Translations under genes and position numbers: made by a program
Notes under the pieces: generated by a model
What the model was told of the DNA's origin: nothing
Databases searched by the model: none
Seen by the model: the letters and a program-made list of their open reading frames with translations, nothing else
Source: Streptomyces sp. NBC_01335
Lineage (GTDB): Bacteria; Actinomycetota; Actinomycetes; Streptomycetales; Streptomycetaceae
DNA: 64,000 nucleotides
Reading direction: 5' to 3'
Assembly: GCF_035953295.1 (NCBI RefSeq)
Contig: NZ_CP108370.1
Coordinates: 7,053,001-7,117,000, forward strand
Shown: positions 60,046-64,000 of the stretch, one piece after another
How the letters are laid out: each line of letters opens with the position of its first letter
Numbering within the stretch: the first letter of the stretch is position 1

Positions 60046-60094
60046 AAGCGGTCGCTCGGCCAAAAGCCTTGTGCGGAGCGGCGGTCATTCTTAG

Positions 60095-60113
60095 CATCGT
60101 CGATGTTACATCG
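60095..60113. promoter_or_regulatory. Overlapping inverted repeats before the beta-oxidation operon
   Basis: CATCG-T-CGATG (60095-60105) and CGATGT-T-ACATCG (60101-60113) share CGATG. They end 25 bases before the CoA-transferase ATG, a good place for a repressor controlling the operon. Confidence 0.5.
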
Positions 60114-60138
60114 GTTGTGTCACACCGCTGGGGGCTTG

Positions 60139-61338
60139 ATGGCTGCGTCGGGGAACGGGCCCCTCTCCGGAGTGCGCGTGGTCGAACTGGCGGGCATCGG
60201 CCCCGGCCCGTTCGCCGCGATGCTCCTGGCCGACCTCGGCGCCGACGTGGTCCGGGTGGACCGGCCCGGCGGCGCGGTGCTCGGCATCGACCCGGCCCGC
60301 GACCTGACCAACCGCAACAAGCGCTCCGTCCTGCTCGACCTCAAGACGGAAGCGGGCGCCTCGGCCGTCCTCGCCCTCGCCGAACGTGCCGACATCCTCA
60401 TCGAGGGATACCGCCCCGGCGTCGCCGAACGGCTCGGGGTGGGCCCCGACGCCTGCCTCGGCCGCAACCCCCGGCTCGTCTACGGGCGGATGACCGGCTG
60501 GGGCCAGGAAGGCCCGCTCGCCCAGCGCGCCGGACACGACGTCTCCTACCTCGCGCCGACCGGCACCCTCTCCATGATCGGCCGCCCCGGCGAACCCCCG
60601 GCCGTCCCGGCCAACCTGCTCGGCGACTACGCGGGCGGCTCCCTCTACCTCGTGGTCGGCGTGCTCGCCGCCCTCCAGCACGCCCGTACCCCCGGCGGGA
60701 GCGGCCAAGTCGTGGACGCCGCGATCGTCGACGGCGCGGCCCACCTCGCCACCATGATCCACGGCATGCTGGCGGCCGACGCCTGGCAGGACCGGCGCGG
60801 CGCCAACCTCCTCGACGGCGGCTGCCCCTTCTACGGCACGTACGCGACCTCGGACGACGAGGCCATGGCGGTCGGGCCGCTGGAACAGCGGTTCTACGAC
60901 GAGTTCACGGCGCTCCTCGGCGTCGACGAAGAGCTGCCCGACCGTGCGGACCTCGCCCGCTGGGAGGAGCTGCGCACCGCGGTCGCGGACCGGTTCCGTA
61001 GCCGTACCCGCGCCGAGTGGACCGAGGTGTTCGAGGGCACCGACGCCTGCGTCGCCCCGGTCCTCTCCCTCCGCGAGGCGCCCGGGCACCCGCATCTCGC
61101 CGCCCGCGCCACCTTCGTGGAGCACGCCGGGATCACCCAGCCCGCCCCCGCCCCGCGCTTCTCCGCCACCCCCACCGCCGTGCGGAGCGCCCCCGCCCTG
61201 CCCGGCAGCGGCGCCGCGTCGGTGGCGGCGGAGTGGGACGTGCCGGAACTGCTCGGGGGACGGGACGTGCCGGAACTGCTCGGGGGCCGGGACGTGCCGC
61301 AGTCGGCCGGCGAACCGCCGGCGGAGGCTTCCGGGTGA
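60139..61338 (+). CDS. CaiB/BaiF CoA transferase, alpha-methylacyl-CoA racemase-like
   Basis: 399 residues from the ATG at 60139 (GGGGG nearby). Family III CoA-transferase fold: VRVVELAGIGPGPFAAMLLA, VRVDRPGG, NRNKRSVLLDLK, GRMTGWGQEGPLAQRAGHDV. The GHDVSYL histidine and the LLGDYAGGS aspartate match the catalytic pair of alpha-methylacyl-CoA racemase, favouring racemase over transferase. It would make 2-methylacyl-CoA chains fit for acyl-CoA dehydrogenase, as in sterol side-chain or branched acid breakdown. The C-terminal tail contains a 27-base tandem duplication (WDVPELLGGRDVPELLGGRD). It is the first gene of a rightward operon. Confidence 0.88.
   Translation: MAASGNGPLSGVRVVELAGIGPGPFAAMLLADLGADVVRVDRPGGAVLGIDPARDLTNRNKRSVLLDLKTEAGASAVLALAERADILIEGYRPGVAERLGVGPDACLGRNPRLVYGRMTGWGQEGPLAQRAGHDVSYLAPTGTLSMIGRPGEPPAVPANLLGDYAGGSLYLVVGVLAALQHARTPGGSGQVVDAAIVDGAAHLATMIHGMLAADAWQDRRGANLLDGGCPFYGTYATSDDEAMAVGPLEQRFYDEFTALLGVDEELPDRADLARWEELRTAVADRFRSRTRAEWTEVFEGTDACVAPVLSLREAPGHPHLAARATFVEHAGITQPAPAPRFSATPTAVRSAPALPGSGAASVAAEWDVPELLGGRDVPELLGGRDVPQSAGEPPAEASG
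61237..61299 (+). repeat. 27-base tandem duplication inside the CoA-transferase gene
   Basis: Two 27-base units (61237-61263, 61264-61290), differing by one base, and a nine-base partial third. They encode the nine-residue unit DVPELLGGR twice in the extreme C-terminus, past the conserved fold, and keep the frame. Confidence 0.85.
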
Positions 61339-61384
61339 GGGCGCGACCGGTGCACACCATCCGACACCCACTCCAGGAGGCCCG

Positions 61385-62527
61385 GTGAAACGCCAGATCT
61401 TCGCCGCCGAACACGACGTGTTCCGCGAGACCGTCCGTACCTTCCTCGCCAAGGAGGTGCTCCCGCACTACGAACAGTGGGAGAAGGACGGCATCGTCTC
61501 GCGGGAGGCGTGGCGCGCGGCGGGCCGGCAGGGGCTGCTCGGCCTCGCCGTCCCCGAGGAGTTCGGCGGGGGCGGCAACGACGACTTCCGCTACAGCGCC
61601 GTACTCGCCGAGGAGTTCACCCGCGCGGGCGTCAGCGGCCTCGCGCTCGGCCTGCACAACGACATAGTCGGGCCCTACCTCACCGGCCTCTCCACCCCCG
61701 CGCAGAAGCGGCGCTGGCTGCCGGGCTTCTGCTCCGGCGAGACCATCACCGCCATCGCCATGACCGAACCGGGCGCCGGCTCCGACCTCCAGGGCATCCG
61801 TACGACCGCCGAGGACCGGGGTGACCACTGGCTGCTCAACGGGTCCAAGACCTTCATCTCCAACGGCATCCTCGCCGACCTGGTGGTCGTCGTCGCCCGT
61901 ACGTCACCGGAAGGCGGGGCCAAGGGACTCTCGCTCCTCGTGGTCGAACGCGGCGCGGCGGGTTTCGAGCGCGGCCGCAACCTCGACAAGATCGGCCAGA
62001 AGTCCCAGGACACCGCCGAACTCTTCTTCCACGACGTCCGGGTCCCCAAGGAGAACCTCCTCGGGGAACTCCACGGCGGCTTCCTCCACTTGATGACCAA
62101 CCTGGCCCAGGAGCGGATGGGCATCGCGGTCGCCGGCATCGCCGCCGCCGAACACCTGCTGGAGATCACCACCCGGTACGTCAAGGAGCGCGAGGCGTTC
62201 GGCCGGCCGCTCGCGGGGCTCCAGCACGTCCGCTTCGAGATCGCCGAGATGGCCACCGAGTGCGCCGTCACCCGCACCTTCCTCGACCGGTGCATCGCCG
62301 AGCACGCGGAGGGCACGCTCGACGCGGTGCACGCCTCGATGGCCAAGTGGTGGGCGACCGAACTCCAGAAGCGGGTGGCCGACCGCTGCCTCCAACTGCA
62401 CGGCGGATACGGCTACATGGCGGAGCTCCCGGTCGCCAGGGCCTTCACCGACGGGCGCATCCAGACGATCTACGGCGGGACCACCGAGATCATGAAGGAG
62501 ATCATCGGTCGCTCCCTGCTGTCCTGA
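61385..62527 (+). CDS. Acyl-CoA dehydrogenase (long-chain type)
   Basis: 380 residues from the GTG at 61385 with AGGAGG four bases before. FAD enzyme of beta-oxidation: AIAMTEPGAGSDLQGIRTTA, TFISNGILADLVVV, VKEREAFGRPLAGLQHVRFE, LQLHGGYGYMAELPVARAFT. At the position where medium/short-chain enzymes have the catalytic Glu (EGT) this one reads YGGTTEIMKEI, while LAQERMGIAVAG upstream has a Glu in the helix used by long-chain and isovaleryl dehydrogenases. That points to a long or branched substrate. It lies 46 bases after the racemase-like gene. Confidence 0.92.
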   Translation: MKRQIFAAEHDVFRETVRTFLAKEVLPHYEQWEKDGIVSREAWRAAGRQGLLGLAVPEEFGGGGNDDFRYSAVLAEEFTRAGVSGLALGLHNDIVGPYLTGLSTPAQKRRWLPGFCSGETITAIAMTEPGAGSDLQGIRTTAEDRGDHWLLNGSKTFISNGILADLVVVVARTSPEGGAKGLSLLVVERGAAGFERGRNLDKIGQKSQDTAELFFHDVRVPKENLLGELHGGFLHLMTNLAQERMGIAVAGIAAAEHLLEITTRYVKEREAFGRPLAGLQHVRFEIAEMATECAVTRTFLDRCIAEHAEGTLDAVHASMAKWWATELQKRVADRCLQLHGGYGYMAELPVARAFTDGRIQTIYGGTTEIMKEIIGRSLLS

Positions 62528-62545
62528 GCCGCTCCCTGCTTGTCA

Positions 62546-62591
62546 GAAACGCGTACCGCTCGATCACCCGGGAAACGCGTGCCACTCGATC
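62546..62591 (+). repeat. Duplicated 20-base element between acyl-CoA dehydrogenase and thiolase
   Basis: GAAACGCGTACCGCTCGATC at 62546-62565 and a copy with two changes at 62572-62591, spaced 26 bases. The preceding bases also duplicate CGCTCCCTGCT across the stop codon. A recent small tandem duplication or a paired binding site for an internal promoter. Confidence 0.55.
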
Positions 62592-62631
62592 CCCGAACCT
62601 TTGAACGCCCGTCCCCCGAAAGGCTGTTGTC

Positions 62632-63846
62632 TTGAGTACCGAAGCGTTCGTCTACGACGCGATCCGCACCCCGCGTGGTCGCGGCAAGGCCAATGGGGCC
62701 CTGCACGGCACCAAGCCGATCGACCTGGTCGTCGGCCTCATCCACGAGATCCGCGCCCGCTTCCCCGGCCTGGACCCGGCGGCCATCGACGACATCGTCC
62801 TCGGTGTCGTCAGCCCGCTCGGGGACCAGGGCTCCGACATCGCACGGATCGCGGCCATCGCGGCGGGACTTCCGGACTCCGTCGCAGGCGTCCAGGAGAA
62901 CCGCTTCTGTGCCTCCGGCCTCGAAGCCGTCAACCTCGCTGCCGCGAAGGTCCGTTCGGGCTGGGAGGACCTCGTCCTCGCCGGTGGCGTCGAGTCCATG
63001 TCCCGCGTCCCCATGGGCTCGGACGGCGGCGCCTGGGCGATGGACCCGATGACCAGCTTCGAGACCGGCTTCGCCCCGCAGGGGATCGGCGCCGACCTCA
63101 TCGCCACCGTCGAGGGCTTCTCCCGCCGCGACGTCGACGAGTACGCCGCCCTCTCCCAGGAGCGCGCCGCCGAGGCGTGGAAGGAGGGCCGCTTCGCCCG
63201 TTCGGTGGTCCCCGTCAAGGACCGCAACGGCCTCGTCGTCCTCGACCACGACGAGCACCTGCGCCCCGGCACCACCGCCGACTCGCTCGCCGCCCTCAAG
63301 CCCTCCTTCGCCACCATCGGCGAGATGGGCGGCTTCGACGCGGTGGCCCTGCAGAAGTACCACTGGGTCGAGAAGATCGACCACGTCCACCACGCCGGCA
63401 ACTCCTCCGGGATCGTGGACGGCGCCGCGCTCGTCGCGATCGGCTCGAAGGAGGTCGGCGAGCGCTACGGCCTCACCCCGCGCGCCCGGATCGTCTCCGC
63501 CGCCGTCTCCGGCTCCGAGCCCACCATCATGCTGACCGGCCCCGCCCCCGCCTCCCGCAAGGCGCTCGCCAAGGCCGGACTGACCATCGACGACATCGAC
63601 CTGATCGAGATCAACGAAGCCTTCGCCGGAGTGGTGCTGCGCTTCGTCCGGGACATGGGGATCGGCCTCGACAAGGTCAACGTCAACGGCGGCGCCATCG
63701 CGCTCGGCCACCCCCTCGGCGCCACCGGCGCGATGATCCTCGGCACCGTCGTCGACGAACTCGAGCGGCGCGACCTGCGGTACGGACTCGTCACCCTCTG
63801 CGTGGGCGGCGGCATGGGCGTCGCCACCGTCGTCGAACGCGTCTGA
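62632..63846 (+). CDS. fadA: Acetyl-CoA acetyltransferase (thiolase, FadA type)
   Basis: 404 residues, TTG start (AAAGG nine bases upstream). Catalytic residues are all present: nucleophile Cys 93 in [11 protein letters not shown], His 360 in [12 protein letters not shown], Cys 390 in TLCVGGGMG. It performs the last, thiolytic step of fatty acid oxidation, or makes acetoacetyl-CoA in reverse; the FadB-type neighbour downstream favours degradation. It is soluble and tetrameric in the family. The next gene starts 46 bases on. Confidence 0.93.
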   Translation: MSTEAFVYDAIRTPRGRGKANGALHGTKPIDLVVGLIHEIRARFPGLDPAAIDDIVLGVVSPLGDQGSDIARIAAIAAGLPDSVAGVQENRFCASGLEAVNLAAAKVRSGWEDLVLAGGVESMSRVPMGSDGGAWAMDPMTSFETGFAPQGIGADLIATVEGFSRRDVDEYAALSQERAAEAWKEGRFARSVVPVKDRNGLVVLDHDEHLRPGTTADSLAALKPSFATIGEMGGFDAVALQKYHWVEKIDHVHHAGNSSGIVDGAALVAIGSKEVGERYGLTPRARIVSAAVSGSEPTIMLTGPAPASRKALAKAGLTIDDIDLIEINEAFAGVVLRFVRDMGIGLDKVNVNGGAIALGHPLGATGAMILGTVVDELERRDLRYGLVTLCVGGGMGVATVVERV

Positions 63847-63892
63847 CCGGCCCCGCCCTCCCGCCACGCCCGCTGCCTACGGAGAAGAACCC

Positions 63893-64000
63893 ATGACCGA
63901 GAGCACCACCATCCGCTGGGAAGAGGACGGGACCGGCGTCGTCACCCTCGTCCTCGACGACCCGAACCAGTCCGCCAACACGATGAACCAGGCCTTCACC
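63893..64000 (+). CDS. Start of a FadB-type enoyl-CoA hydratase/3-hydroxyacyl-CoA dehydrogenase gene (partial)
   Basis: Only the first 36 residues are in the window (MTESTTIRWEEDGTGVVTLV, LDDPNQSANTMNQAFT), with GGAGAAGAACCC before the ATG. LDDPNQSANTMN is the usual start of the crotonase domain of actinobacterial FadB multifunctional proteins. With the upstream thiolase this gives the standard fadA-fadB pair. The rest lies beyond the window. Confidence 0.75.
   Translation, partial: MTESTTIRWEEDGTGVVTLVLDDPNQSANTMNQAFT

Larger units (their letters stand above)
59808..60138. other. 331-base divergent intergenic region with a long palindrome
   Basis: No coding frame is convincing. It holds the 18-base-pair palindrome at 59982-60045 and overlapping inverted repeats at 60095-60113, the latter close to the promoter of the CoA-transferase operon. 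Confidence 0.65.

Overview
The window is chromosomal DNA of a Streptomyces or a very close relative. Support: very high GC with strong third-position GC bias, many GTG/TTG starts, Streptomyces-type regulators (two WhiJ-like HTH/DUF5753 genes, a DUF397 protein, a RsbW-like ATPase, a WhiB-like and an SsgA-like protein), and a single actinobacterial Mce locus. I saw no rRNA, tRNA, IS element, prophage or CRISPR. The long ORFs opposite real genes are GC-bias shadows.

Layout. 0-4.4 kb: the 3' end of a GH4 glycosidase gene, convergent with a WGR/DUF4132 protein. 4.5-8.3 kb: two WhiJ-like regulatory modules, each with inverted repeats in its promoter region. 8.4-13.3 kb: a YchJ-like protein, a DHA2 exporter with a fused C-terminal domain, and a divergent ATP-grasp/cytochrome P450 pair. 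13.3-16.8 kb: acyl-CoA dehydrogenase plus SCP2 operon, a small unknown gene and a PucR-type regulator. 17.6-21.5 kb: four secreted proteins of unknown function, two of them paralogues. 22.5-36.1 kb: a complete Mce importer locus (MceG-type ATPase, two YrbE permeases, MceA-F, four Mce-associated membrane proteins in a duplicated A-B-A-B order, and a lytic transglycosylase). 36.3-39.7 kb: divergent NHEJ-type DNA ligase and LigD-type polymerase genes, and a membrane protein. 39.7-44.4 kb: SNF2 helicase, VOC protein, WhiB-like protein and a GH46 chitosanase homologue whose catalytic glutamate position holds asparagine. 44.5-50.3 kb: a peptide/nickel-type ABC importer with both ATPases fused in one chain. 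50.6-59.8 kb: a large repeat-type protein, acyl-ACP desaturase, SsgA-like protein, RecQ, endonuclease V and a saccharopine-dehydrogenase-like oxidoreductase. 60.1-64 kb: a beta-oxidation operon (AMACR-like CoA transferase, acyl-CoA dehydrogenase, thiolase and the start of a FadB-type gene).

How the parts fit. Lipid handling recurs: SCP2/acyl-CoA dehydrogenase, Mce import, acyl-ACP desaturation and beta-oxidation. Boxes of the form TTAC-N6-GTA(A/G) lie in front of the SCP2 operon, the small gene at 15.1 kb, the first secreted-protein gene and the Mce operon, and a weaker copy lies before the fourth secreted-protein gene. This suggests, but does not prove, that the 13-36 kb genes form one regulon in which the secreted proteins work with the Mce transporter. 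That is the best candidate here for an undescribed system.
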